DNA of 64,000 nucleotides from Acestrorhynchus altus (GCA_034509495.1 CM067512.1:5932459-5996458), one strand, 5' to 3'; positions 34,461 through 46,301 are shown, counted from the first letter of the stretch. Notes: a model not told the origin generated them from the letters alone. Translations and numbers: made by a program.

Positions 34461-37400
34461 CAAAGACAAACAGGCCCACGCTCTTTTGTCTCTTTAATCG
34501 TGTAAGTCTAAAAAGGAATTAACATTCAATTAAACTATTTTATTTGTAATCCTGCATTAATGAAGCGATGGAAGGACAAGAATAGGTCTTTGAAATCTCG
34601 GCAGAAGTGAAGGACTTTCATTCCTAGAAACGACAGACAAGAAATTCCCCTTCTTGAAGGGTGAAGCAGAAGATTCTGCAGGAGAACCGCCAGTGTAATA
34701 AAAGCCTTGCACATTAGAGGGTGACGGAACCACCTACGTGTCTGTATTCCACAGCAAATAACGACGCAGTGCAGGATGAGCCTGGAATGATAGAAGAGAC
34801 GGGCCAGTATCTCCCTGGGTTTACTGAGGCAAATTTACAGCTTCTTGGAGATGGTGATGGTGGTGGACCTTAGCCACACACTGCAGACCACCACATTATC
34901 TAACCGATTGAAACTAGAAACTGCCTGGGAAGAACAGTAGCACACAGCTCTGGTTCCACATAGGGGTCAGCAATAGAACATTTGGTCAGTAATCCAATCA
35001 ACAGGTTTACATGCACTTAGATACTCAGATGTTGAGATGGGTCCACATTAGTCAGGCTGTAAACAGGCTTCTGGTGTAAAACCCACCAAACCTAGAAGAC
35101 GGGGAGCGCTTACACCCTTCATTTCATCAATCGCGTTGTTGTAGCAGGCCTGCAGTGTGGCAAGCAGAAGAGAAAGAAAGCTTGGCAAGTGGGGAAGGCA
35201 GATGATTGGCGCTGGATTATTGGATCAGATAGGCTGCAGTATATAGTGCTGGAGAGGAGAAGCGATAAAGTCTGCCTCTCCTCAGATGCCAAGCTGAAGA
35301 AAAGGCAGCAGCTCTTAAAGGTCGTCACGATGCAACCATGTTCAGCCCAGGAGCAGCCAAGAACCTGCCAAGTCCTTTGACCCCGAGGGCTCACTGTGCC
35401 AAAGCCGGTACTGTTGCTAATCTTTGGATAATGACTCGCCGGTCACTTCATCGGAGGATGGAGTCGGATTGACTGGAGCTGTTTCAGGTCTGCAGAAAGT
35501 AGCGACCACAGCAAGAAGGGTTTAATAGTGGCTTTCACAATAAATCATAGGTCCACTGAGGGATGATGTCTGCCTTTCTTACTCCACTGTCCACAAAATA
35601 TACAATAATAACAATAATAATCATCATCTTAATGAACATATAATATAAGATAAAAATAAAACTCATTCTGTATTTCTCATCATCTTCTGAACATGGCACT
35701 AAAGAACGTGAACACAGTGGCTCATTTTACGAGCGTTCCTATTGGTCCGTTCATCGTGAAACGTAAAGTCCAGCAATCACGTTCAAAAGATGTTAAAACA
35801 TACAGAATATTTCTCTGAATATTGTGAACATTTGCGTCTCTTACTTCCTTCATAAACATCAACTTTAATATTATTATTATTAAATTAAATTATTTAATTT
35901 AATTACATTATTTCTTGCATGACGACTGAAATATTTCAAGCCGTTTTGTTTTACTGTAATTTGAATAAATTCATAATTAATAATCAGTCTATATCAACAT
36001 TTAGAACAAGCTTGAAATATGTTACTTTCAATGTAATGAAAGTAAAATACTGTACATATGTTTACCATTTTACTTAAATTAGGATTATTATTACTCAATT
36101 TATGATATTCAATTGATTCGAGATGAGGGAAACAAAAATTTGGTGAATTTTCTGTTTGACAACCAATAATATGTTTAAAACCATATTTTGCTTCTTTTCT
36201 AAGTGAAAATCAGTGAGTTTTAAAACTTAAATATGGTATCTATAACCTGGGTTTATCGGATTAATTGCTGAATTTAACTTAAAATGAAACATACTGATAG
36301 AATTTAACAGGCAAATTTGTATTAGAACAGAAATATTGTTGTAAATCTTTGGCTAAAAGGAATATTTATTGATTTCTGGCTTTATAGAGTCTCTAATCCA
36401 GAACACTTACATTGACACTATGTTAGAACCTGTGCAGTGAGGAGTGTAGCGTGGTGTCCTTGCCTGACCAGGGAACTGAACCCCACTCTTGTTACGCAGA
36501 GAACCGGAATGCTTGGCCTTTCTGCTCCATGTTCCTTCAGTCTATCCTGTACAGTCACTTTCTTATTCCACGCAAACGTGTGAATTCCCTTTAATGGACT
36601 GGATGTATTAAATAATGGGGGGATCGGATCTTTTCTGCTCTAGATTACTGTCAAATCATGGCAGTGCGTGACCACAGCCTCAGCCCTAAGCCTCGGACTG
36701 TAACGGCTCCGTTTCCCAGACCACACATTCAGCTTTTCTCTCCAAACCAGAGTGGAGCAAATATAAAATTCGTGTAATGCCCTCGTTTTACGATAATTGT
36801 TTTACCAGGTTGGCGCTGCCATCCCTTCTTCCTCGTATAAAACGGCTGAAAAGGACAGCGTGCCCTCTTTTTCTGCTTGCGAACCTTTGCTGATCCTACT
36901 GGCAGGGCTGAACGCCGGGACGCTTTATTGCCTAGGAGCTTTAGCAAATAAAAACACAGTTCTGCAATTATTTTCAGAGGCCGCTTTACAGTATTGTTTT
37001 ATTGCACTATTAGCAAATGCCTCGTTGGCAGCCAGGACTTGTTTCTTTCGCCCTTTGTCTTGTGGGGATTTTTTCTCTCTCTGGCCTGACCTTTTGTGGA
37101 AACTTCTGTGCTCGGGACGTAAAGGGCTCCTAATAACAGTCATCTGGCATCATGTACGGAGAGGGCCGAGGTTGCGGGAAACTGGAGAAGTTGTCAGTCT
37201 AGAGGGTAATGTCCACCACATGGGGTAAGGAAAGCTGCCAGCAGAGGAAAGTACGTGTCACTGCTGGGAGTTCTCGAGTCGACCGTTTGAGCCAAGCAAG
37301 CTCGGAGAGAGGCGCTCGCCGGAGGCACGTCGGAATGGCTTGGCAGCCAGCGATTCCTTTTGGAATCATTAGCTCGCACCATCGCTGGCAAAGACAATGC

Positions 37401-37989
37401 AGCCTGGTGTGTGAAGGGTGAGAGCAGTGAGAGCGAGCAGGCAAACGCCAAGGCCTTTGCATTCACGCAACTGTGCATTACTCCCTGCACTTCAAAGCTT
37501 CCCATTTTCCCGGAAGAAAGCGGGAATCGCAAGTGTAGCAATACTTTCCTTTTATTGGTATAATAATAAAATGAGCCAAAATCAACCCAATTAAATTAAA
37601 TGAGCTGAAATCATTTCTGTGATGTCATAAAATGCAAAATATGTATATATTGAGTCTAGCTCCACCCCCTCCGATTGAAGCTGTAAGCACTGTTTCTCCT
37701 GGGACTCCTGAGACAAGCAAGTATAGGTGCGAATGGGTCTTCAAGACATCCTGAAATCCGATCACTCAAACCACAATGCAAGGTGGTCAGAGACATATAT
37801 CACCACATTATTCGTGCAGTGTGAATCCAAAAAATGTCAATACATCCCCAACAGCAAAGCACCGCCCACATTACCTGCCTCAGTGCCCCTCGGCCCACCC
37901 CAAGTAAGAGCATTCTACAGTTAGAAACTACTGGATGAAGACAATGCATGAAGATTCATCAACTCACGGTTGGTACACAAGCAAAACTA
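34461..37989. other. Unique intronic DNA; possible conserved block 36780-37550
   Basis: Bases 35580-36330 are AT-rich with nothing recognised. Bases 36780-37550 are repeat-free; two similar phrases occur there (tttattgcctaggagctttagcaaat at 36920 and ttattgcactattagcaaat at 36998). The 143-codon frame at 36797 has no known domain. Confidence 0.42.
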
Positions 37990-38155
37990 CCGTATTTTCC
38001 GGACTATAAGCCGCACCGGAATATAAGCCGCACCCACAAAGTTTACAAAAAAACCCTGGAAAATAACATATAAGAAGAAAAAGCTGCACCTCGTTATAAG
38101 CTGCATGGTTTAAAGTGTGGGAAAAAAGTAGCAGCTTATAGTCCAGAAAATACGG
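37990..38155. mobile_element. 166-bp palindromic MITE ('ccgtattttccggactataa')
   Basis: 25-bp inverted ends (ccgtattttccggactataa... and its complement with two changes), flanked by TA at 37988-37989 and 38156-38157. The ends repeat once more internally (ccggaatataagccgcaccc). TA duplication fits a Tc1/mariner-type mobiliser. This family is widespread in vertebrates. Confidence 0.88.
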
Positions 38156-39009
38156 TAGGTGCCTCATCTGGATTGCACCATGGACACATGTTAATGGCAG
38201 GCATGAACAGGGCCAATGAGATACTACATTATAGAGGCCAGCCAATTAGAAAAGACATAATTTGCCTACTGAACGTACGTCTTAAAGACGGCAACATCAG
38301 TGAAATGACTGAAAATGTCTATTAACAGGTTGCATATTGCTTTGATAGTGTATGACTTTACACCGAAATAATGTCCACTTGCCAACAAACCTCAGAAAAA
38401 CGTCTCAGGATAGGACAGGATGTGACATCAGCGTGAACAGGGGGCATAAAAACCATGCTAATGCCACAGTTTGGTCTGTAAAATGACCGAAAAAGACATG
38501 ATTACATCACAACGCCCAGCGGCCACAGAGGCAGAACCCTGGCGATGTGTGAGGAAAGGAGGCGGGGCTAAAAGTTGAAGGAGACGAGGACGATATCAGC
38601 TGAAGGAGGTCTTTTCGTTTTCTGTTGTTCAGGGCCTGAACGAGGGAACGGAAGAGTGTCAGGCTCTGAACGCGCGAATCAGAACTGGAGCACTACTTTC
38701 CCGCGCCAAGGCAATAATGCTTCCATAGCAATTAATGTAATTGATTTAATGAATCAAATTTGTCGCGTTAATGAAAAGAATATCCTTCTCTTTTTTTTTT
38801 TTTCTCACACGCCGTTTCATTTCATTACAGTCGACTCCTACTGCGAATGACATTTGAGTCAATTAGCAGCCGTAATGTGAGGAACACGGAACTGAAAAGC
38901 TTTAAAATGTGTGTATTCTCCTGTTATAGGACGCAGAAGAAGGTGTTTACAGCTGTGACTGTTCTGTAATGAAGCATTAGCCATGCAGTAAACCGTCCAG
39001 CAGATTTAC

Positions 39010-39012
<3 letters not shown>
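38156..39012. other. Intronic DNA; homeodomain-rich part 38700-38900
   Basis: Bases 38715-38760 contain 'agcaattaatgtaattgatt', a run of homeodomain cores. A T-run lies at 38791-38804. No gene seen. Confidence 0.42.

Positions 39013-39059
<47 letters not shown>
39013..39059. repeat. (GA)n microsatellite
   Basis: About 23 uninterrupted GA units. Confidence 0.95.
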
Positions 39060-39060
<1 letters not shown>

Positions 39061-40199
39061 AGCCGCTGATTCCTGATAAGGAAGAATAACAACGGACAGC
39101 TGCTTTATCAGGGGAGAGAGTGAAGACAAAAACGAGATTAGAATTATGGGAGAGGTCCTCCACCTTCAACTGCACCGGAACTGATAAATCCACCACAAAG
39201 CAGACACAACAAAAGTGAGCATGTGTGTGCGAGTGTGTGTGTGTGTGCACATGTGCGGTGCCCTACGCCATTCCCTCCTCGCTGGCGAGCACTCACAAAT
39301 TAATTACCCACCACCATTAGACAGGGGCCAGGGGCCTCCATTCATTTGTGGCTTGATTTTTTTTGCGAGAAGATGCCAGCAGGCCTTGGACCGGCTTTTT
39401 TAGAGGCAGCCAGAGGACCAAGGACAGCCCAAGTTTCACCAAATTACACTGCAAATTCATGTGAATGCAAATGCGGCTTGGAGTCAAGTCGGATACACGG
39501 ACGCTATCAACAATTGCCACCCGAACGCAGCCGGCGACAGCCGACTTGGGAGTTTCGCCGCCGGGCAAAGAAAATGACAAATAAACATCTGATTGGACTT
39601 GTTTCAGACATTAGCATTTCACATCTAAAGACACAAAAAAGAAGAGCCCGGTCCAGACGCCTCGTCCTTAATTAGCAGTACAGGGGCTTCGGCTCCACTC
39701 CGGACTATCATTTCACACCAGCTCTCTCCGTTCCCTCCACTCTTTTGTCTGGTCTGCTTTCATGCCCTAATGGCACTCCATTAATTTTCCAGTGGTTAAA
39801 GCTTGTGCCATTCCACCTTGTTTATCACCAGAGGATGGAGGGATTGCAGAGCGGTTAATACTGAGGATTTTAGGGAAATCTGGTGCACTTGGTTTGGATG
39901 GGAAGTGGGGAGGGGAACTGGGGGTTGCTGGGGCCCTTAGGCCCACACTTATCGCTGCAGTAAACGGGGAAGAATATTTAGTGAGACAAGCAGTGGGAGC
40001 AGAGAAAACAAAGCATGACACAGGCTGGCGAGTCCGGAGGGACGCTCACGGAAGCTGATGGACTATATAAAGGGCTAATATCAGAACAGTCATATACTAT
40101 GTAGTTTATAGCTGAAATATCATATATATATCATAAAAATAATCATTATTTTGTTTATAAGAGTGATGTTTCACTCTTTAGTCCATATTGTTGGATATA
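39060..40199. other. Unique intronic DNA, no gene seen
   Basis: Short (GT)n at about 39231-39247. The remainder is repeat-free; the 109-codon frame at 39346 has no recognisable family. Confidence 0.45.
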
Positions 40200-40723
40200 C
40201 AGGGGTTGGACCATGAAACTGAAACCCCTGTCATTGTAGTGTGGGGAGGTTTCATGTCTAAATTGGAGCAGCCTGGTGTCCAATCTTCATTAATTGCACC
40301 AGTAAGAGCAGAGTGTGAAGGTTCAATTAGCAGGTAAGAGCACAGTTTTGCTCAAAATATTGCAATGAACACAACATTATGGGGGACAAACCAGAGTTCA
40401 AAAGAGGACACATTGTTGGTGCACGTCTTGCTGGCGCATCTGTGACCAAGACAGCAAGTCTTTGTGATGTATCAAGAGCCACGGTATCCAGGGTGATGTC
40501 AGCACCACCAAGAAGGACCAACCACATCCAACAGGATTAACTGTGGACGCAAGAGGACGATGTCTGAAAGGGATGTTCGGGTTCTAACCTGGATGTATCC
40601 AAAAAATGTCCTTCCCAAGACGAATTTACGCTGTATTGGCCGCAAAAGGAGGCCCTAGTACACCATACTAATCAATGATTGTGGTCTAAAACCAGGTGTT
40701 TCGGTTTCATTGTCCAACCCCTG
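40200..40723 (+). mobile_element. Tc1-derived MITE, copy 5 (most complete)
   Basis: 524 bp, TA at 40198-40199 and 40724-40725, both terminal repeats good. Leader, helix-turn-helix remnant and C-terminal remnant (SFPRR-like, then AVLAAKGG at about 40613-40655) are fused at about 40606, where roughly the catalytic two thirds of a transposase is missing. Confidence 0.93.
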
Positions 40724-41707
40724 TATATACAGTATATATATGCAGTCCAGCTCCACCCAATCAGACTGAAGATATATAAGTACCGTTTGCCTGGAATTCT
40801 CCTTTTCAGTGAGAGACTCCGTAACATAACAGCCGGACATCAATACAGACATCATTCGCACAGTATATCTCTAAAAAGCAAGATCACAAAAACTTTTCAG
40901 TCCTGTGAATGAATGTTCAGACCAACCCGAAGGTCTAAACATGGGAATTTGAGGGTCTGAGGGTCTGAAAGGAGGAATCAGAACTTCACTGATACTTTCC
41001 TGCTGCCTGTGTAATTATTGTAATTAATGAATTCATTGATTCATGAAAACAAGCCTTTCTGAATGCATCGCTTTTGCAATTTCCCCCAAAAAACACACAA
41101 AAAACCCCATTTGCATATTCATTCCAGCCACTAATATTGAAGACCGATGTATTGTTTCAGCTTGAACAGGTTTTCCCCTTTTCTTTGGATGATATTGTGC
41201 AGAATAAACCAGCCAATCAGGACAGATGTGCAGTTTAAAAGCCATGATATCAAAACCATTGTGGTGATACAGAGGATTTCTAGCGTAACATTATCTTCCC
41301 GTTTGCATATGTGAAGGAGATCATTTCATTTCTGTGAATGACTAATGTACCCACCACCCGAGGGTCCTGTGCAACTAGATGAACCCCCGACCTCCCCACC
41401 CAAACAGCTGTCTGTCCTTATCTAGTGCCAAGTGGTTACACAAACAAAGGCATGCTTGCAGGGCCGTGTCAGCTCGTACAGGAAAAGGCACATGTCGTCT
41501 TCGACCACTTCGCGACCATGTGACTAATTTAAGGTCAATAAGCCAAGACTGTCTTTAAACTGGTATTAAACCTCACCCCCTTCACCCGCACCCGGCTGGC
41601 ATTTCACTGTTTATTGCCTGTTTATTGAGCTTCATGGCTGAATCAATGTTTTGATTATGAAAAGTGAATCAGCGTTATCGCAGTGTTGTTTCATCTGTAT
41701 TTCCAAA
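40724..41707. other. Intronic DNA, no gene seen
   Basis: Starts with a short AT run. Some resemblance between 40960-41040 and 38665-38760 (gaatcagaact...tactttcc...attaatg) hints at an unnamed dispersed repeat. Otherwise nothing. Confidence 0.4.
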
Positions 41708-41738
<31 letters not shown>

Positions 41739-41740
41739 AC
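41708..41740. repeat. C17 tract plus (AC)8
   Basis: Seventeen C followed by AC units; inverted counterpart at 41939-41969. Confidence 0.94.
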
Positions 41741-41927
41741 CATTACCACCATAAACACACATCTAGAAATCCCTCATACTTTGTTTATCATTTATTCTAT
41801 AAAATTTGCTGCAGATAGTCAAACATTGCCTGATCTCAGCTCCCCTGAACCCTACAGCATTAACATCCCGACATGAACAAAACATTCTCTCACAATTCTC
41901 CCACATTTGCCTCTTTCCAAAAAATAA

Positions 41928-41969
41928 GGGGGGGGGGGTAGTGTGTGTGTGTGTGTGTGTGTGGGGGGG
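41928..41969. repeat. G11-TA-(GT)11-G7 tract
   Basis: G run, GT run and G run; (GT)nG7 is the reverse complement of C7(AC)n at 41718-41740. Confidence 0.94.
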
Positions 41970-42068
41970 TGGTAGAAAAAGATAATACAATTTCTGGCTC
42001 CTGCTGCATTAACTCTTCCTGGGGTTGCCATGGCAACGGGCTTCAGGCCCAGACATGGCGATGAGTGT

Positions 42069-42136
42069 TGGGGGGGGGGGGGGGGAGCCCCCAAGGACGA
42101 GGGAGAGAGAGCGAGAGAGAGAGAGAGAGAGAGAGA
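42069..42136. repeat. G-run then (GA)n tract
   Basis: Sixteen to seventeen G near 42069-42085, then GA units at about 42101-42136. Confidence 0.93.
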
Positions 42137-42567
42137 ATGAACAAGAGAGCTGGAGCACAAAGCCAAGGCCAATTACACCTCATGCAGCACGTCAAGGGTT
42201 AAGCCCATCAAATGCTGCCAGACTGACGAGCCTTCGAGTGCGGGATGAGACGGGGGTTTGATTGACGATCGGTGGACTTCCCTCTCATATTATATCCAAT
42301 GAAAATAGCTTGAGTTTGACAAAAAAAATCACTATTCGTATCCCTAAGCATATGATATCATATCCAGAACCCAAATGTTCTGCAGTCGGTCTCCTCAACT
42401 GGTCAAAAGAGAGCAAGAGATGAAGATAAAAGCCACTTCCGATCGTTTCCATTGGTCCATTCATCAAAGAATAGCTGAAAATGAAGCTACAAGAATTTGT
42501 TCCAGCACTAATGCCCCGAGGCTACTTTTGGGTTGTGTACGTCTTGGCGAAAGGTCATTGTCATGCC
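42137..42567. other. Intronic DNA, no gene seen
   Basis: Nothing clear; bases after 42480 may already belong to the Tc1 relic that follows. Confidence 0.4.
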
Positions 42568-43380
42568 TCTAAGATGCACTCAAAGACATTTAGCCCAGCT
42601 GACAGACTTTGCGAGAGGGGCATTATTGGACTAAGAGATAGTAGGATAGTTATTTTGGCAAACTGGCCTCTGTTCTGACCAAGCCATCATCACCTTCATT
42701 TGCAGTGTGTCGTGAATGAGAAACCTGGACTGCCACAGACCGGAACCTTTGTTGCAACACCGACATTTTTCAGCAGGATAATGCTCCTCGCAGACTGCAG
42801 CTCTTCTTTGGCCTGCCTGGTCACTAGCTTCAGGATCTACAGGGGTTGGACGATGAAACTGAAACACCTGTCACTGTAGTGTGGGAGGTTTCATGGCTAA
42901 ACTGGAGCAGCCTGGTTTCCAATCTTCATTAATTGCACCAGTAAGAGCAGAGGACAAATTGTTGGTGCACGTCTTGCAGGCAATTCTGTGACCAAGACAG
43001 CAAGTCTTTGTGATGTATCAAGAGCCACGGTATCCAGGGTAATGTCAGCACCATCAAGAAGACCAACCACATCCAACAGGATTAACTGTGGACGCAAGAG
43101 GAAGCTGTCTGAAAGGGATGTTGGGGTGCTAACCCGGATGGTCTCCAAAAAATGTCCTTCCCAAGATGAACTGACGCTGTATTGGCCGGAAAGGGGGCCC
43201 TAGTACACTGTACTAATCAATTATTGTGGTCTAAAACCAGGTGTTTCAGTTTCATTGTCCAACCCCTGTACAATGCCAGTTGCAACGTCTGTGGGCAAAT
43301 GTGCCACAGGATGCCATGCAGAACCTGTACACCTCCAGGGCCAACCGTATTTCATCACGTATCCAAACTAGAGGCCTATA
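42568..43380 (+). pseudogene. Tc1/IS630 transposase relic (third family), interrupted by MITE copy 6
   Basis: Three broken pieces are visible in the plus direction. First, an N-terminal piece around 42595-42650 (LTDF-like, frameshift, then ERGIIGLRD). Second, the catalytic motif FQQDNAP at 42768-42788, equivalent to the QDNARPH box with the His lost. Third, after the insertion, the C-terminal piece LWANVPQDAMQNLY at about 43290-43331 and RIQTRGL near 43358-43378. Most of the gene between these pieces is deleted. Stops and frameshifts make it inactive. It is not the same family as the MITE inside it. Confidence 0.75.
42840..43268 (+). mobile_element. Tc1-derived MITE, copy 6, nested
   Basis: 429 bp with intact inverted ends and TA at 42838-42839 and 43269-43270. 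About 95 bp shorter than copy 5 because of a second deletion between 'agtaagagcag' and 'aggacaaattg', at an AG/GAG microhomology. It keeps the longest readable transposase remnant: TKTASLCDVSRATVSRVMSA (from 42991), a typical paired-like helix-turn-helix, then a basic stretch. Confidence 0.93.
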
Positions 43381-44288
43381 ATCTGCGAAAAGTATATATT
43401 GGTACCAAGAGCATAAAATCATTTACATCTGATACTCATCTAATAAATCGGACTTTAAGACTAAACGCTCCCTAAATGTGTTTCACATTAAAGAAAGGAG
43501 CTGCGAGAGTGGATTTTTACAGCATTGGGCCGCGGGAACGCGAATAGAGCTGAAAGGAAAACAGGACCTGGTTCTTGTTGACTTGAACGTGGAAGCTTTT
43601 TAACCGAGCACTGTTTACTAAAGAAATAGACAAATCCCTCATCACATACTTTCACCGGGCCCGCCTTCCAGAAAAGCCCGGTTGATTTTGTACGGGAAAT
43701 CCTGATAAATGAGCAGCCACGGCAGACATGCTTTCTTTTCCAGTTATATATCACCACAACCCTGCTGCTGAAACTCTCAGATGCTCTTCGGGGCGTGAAA
43801 CCGAGCGAACATATGCCGACAGTTTTGATCAATACTCCTATAGTCAATATTGACTGTTCTGGTGCTATTGATGATGAGCGTCGCTCTGCATACAGTATCC
43901 AGGACAGTTAAATATAATATGCCTCGTTTATCGAGTGCTGAGTTAATCTGAATTTACAATCTGATTAATGTAAAATACTGCGTAAGCTTTCCTGGGGTGT
44001 CATTTTAAGCAGGATTTGCCTCAATCATTGAGTTTTCTTCCAACATTCAGCTCCACTTTCTTTACAGACAGATCAGCTGCTATCAAGCTACAAATACTGG
44101 CAATAAGATCGTGAATATATATTTTGCCATGAAAATACAACATGAAACAGAGCCAAATGAGACTCTTCATACAGCATTTTCACATAACGCCACAGATAAT
44201 TCCACATAAACACAGCTCCTAAACTATTATAGAGCCAAATGGCTGAAGTTTTCATACATTTTCTAATTTATTTATTTAAAAATGTAAA
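43381..44288. other. Unique intronic DNA, no gene seen
   Basis: Nothing recognised; the 119-codon minus-strand frame at 43488 has no known domain. Confidence 0.45.
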
Positions 44289-44549
44289 ACTCAATATAAA
44301 TGATATCGCTCAGCCCGTATCCCGCTCTGTTTATATCCCAATATAGATACAATTATCGATATATCGCTCAGCCCGTATCCCGCTCTGTTTATATCCCGAT
44401 ATAGATATAAATATCGATATATCGCTCAGCCCGTATCCCGCTCTGTTTATATCCCGATATAGATATAAATATCGATGTATCGCTCAGCCCGTATCCCGCT
44501 CTGTTTATATCCCGATACAGATATAAATATCGATATATCGCTCAGCCCA
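44289..44549. repeat. 58-bp tandem array, 4.2 units, grown from a transposon end
   Basis: 'atcgctcagccc' begins at 44305, 44363, 44421, 44479 and 44537, an exact 58-base period with only a few substitutions. Each unit reads cgctcagcccgtatcccgct, ctgtttatatcccgatatag, then an AT-rich end with atatcgatat. It equals the terminal part of the element at 52225-52461 (ctgttcacatcc...atatcgatatattgccaagccc). Confidence 0.93.
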
Positions 44550-45134
44550 AGTGCAGCACATTTAGAGTAAAAATCAGTATATGAGAGTATTTGGGTATTC
44601 GTTTGACAATGAAAATGTCTCACTCATAGTTCAAATACAATTTCAGATACAACAACATCTTTAATCCCATTTGTATCATAAACAATGCAGAAATAAATGC
44701 AGCACACCTAATTATAGGACAAACAAAACAGAAATACTATATCAATCCAATCCAAACAAGCTACTGTATGTCAGAAGGGAGACATGCATAAAGCATGGGG
44801 TCAGTAATTTAATGAATGAGAAGATCATAATACTGAGGTACTGGGACACCTCTGGAACACATCATTACTGTATCTGCATCAATATCACCCACATTTATCA
44901 CACTGTATCCTGTACAAATGAGCTCTGACACTGCAGCCAATATTGCCCAGCCACAGTTCTCTGACTAACCACCAATACCATTACATTTTGTGGCCTCCAG
45001 TAATTTTGCTGCGTCCAATATCGCCTGACCAATCACTACAGACTGCATCAGTAAAAAATCAGCACAGTTCAAGCAGATTGAAAATCCATAGAGGTGTGCG
45101 CTCCCACACAAGGATAATACAAATCCATTTGTGC
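44550..45134. other. Intronic DNA, no gene seen
   Basis: Contains 'gaggtactgggacacctctgg' (44834), resembling a Tc1-type end, and 'aatattgcccagcc' (44939), resembling the dispersed 'gggctgggc' terminus. Both are too short to assign. Confidence 0.4.
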
Positions 45135-45137
45135 TGT

Positions 45138-45174
<37 letters not shown>

Positions 45175-45185
45175 TGTGTGTATGC
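45135..45185. repeat. Compound (TG)n(AG)n(TG)n
   Basis: TG run to about 45162, AG units, then TG again. Confidence 0.93.
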
Positions 45186-45789
45186 ACGTGTCTCAGGTGT
45201 GAATGGGGAGCGGGTCAGTACGGAGCAGTGTTATTATAGCAGGAGCCCCGTGCCGGCCGGCGTGTGGCGGGGTCCAAATGAATGAGGATGCAGAGAGGAG
45301 TGGGCAGCCCGGAGCAGACACACTGCCAGCCAGCTGACAACCGACAGCACCGCAGCATCCGTCACCTGGCCCAAAGGCCAAAGGTCGTCCGTTACTGGAG
45401 TCTGTCTCCAGAGGAGCTAATGAGGATATATGCCAGAGTACAGAGCCCTTTCTCTCTCTCGCAGTCGCTCTCGCAGTCGCTCTGTCGCTGCTTCCTTTAA
45501 CACATGTTTGTTTTGGTCCAATGGCAGAACACGGACTCCTCATATGCGTACTACATACTGACTGCTTTGCCCCTCAAACACACATTTAAGTCCATTTAGG
45601 TCTCACTGTGTTGAAATTGTAACACCCTATCGCACAGTCCACCTCATGTGAGGGACATTTGGCTTCACAGGTGTTGATGATTATTCAGGTGTTCTATCGC
45701 TTCATTAAAGCAGACGTGAGAGACTGAGGTTTGCCTGTAAGCTCTCAAACGCAGGAGCAGGAGCTGTGCCAAGGAAGGCAAAGGAGAAA
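45186..45789. other. GC-richer block with nuclear-receptor-like site
   Basis: Bases 45230-45440 are GC-rich and repeat-free. 'aggccaaaggtcg' (about 45376-45388) resembles a DR1 half-site pair for NR2F/HNF4/RXR-type receptors. A small 'ctggagtctgtctccag' hairpin is adjacent. No coding motif recognised. Confidence 0.4.
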
Positions 45790-46205
45790 CCAGCAGAGAC
45801 ATCAGAAAAACTGTGATCCGAGGATGGCTGGTTTGAATCCCGGCTCAAGCTGCTTGCCATTTGCAGCCAGAGTGTGAGAGAGAGTGAACATGGCCATGGT
45901 CTGTCTGGGTGGGTAGATGTGGTTCTCTCACCACATCACACTTAGTGCAAAGCCAGCGTCGGTCAGACATTGCATCGGAGCTGTGGACCTGGCGCTTTCG
46001 TCCATGTGCGTTGGCTGCCCAGCAATGAAAGCAGCTGAAAAGAGGCGGAGTTTGACTTCACTGGAGCATCATGTGTGATAGGGGCAGTATGAGTGGGGTT
46101 GGGGAATTGGCACTTGAAGGGGTAAATTGAAGGGGTGGGGGTGGGGGGGGTGGGGGCACACACCGGTGAGACAGGGGACTGGTAGGCCAAAGAAGACTTC
46201 CACTG
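45790..46205 (+). mobile_element. tRNA-derived SINE, second family
   Basis: B box 'ggtttgaatcc' at 45830-45840, then a fish SINE body (ctgcttgccatttgcagcca, 'acacttagtgcaaagccagc', 'gtcggtcagacattgcatcg', 'ttggctgcccagcaatg'). The 3' end near 46140-46205 has a G-rich patch. Diverged from the SINE at 3671. Confidence 0.68.
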
Positions 46206-46301
46206 TGGACAGCAGAGGAATCCTCACTAATCTTCAGTCTTCGTCTCCGACAGATCAGAGTCAGCCTTCAGGAGGTGGGTGTGAACTGGTCAAAGAGTAT
46301 T

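Noticed and set aside
36797..37228. 143-codon plus-strand frame with hydrophobic stretches
   Set aside because: Leu/Ala-rich translation of repeat-free intron without a known domain, signal peptide logic or splice context.
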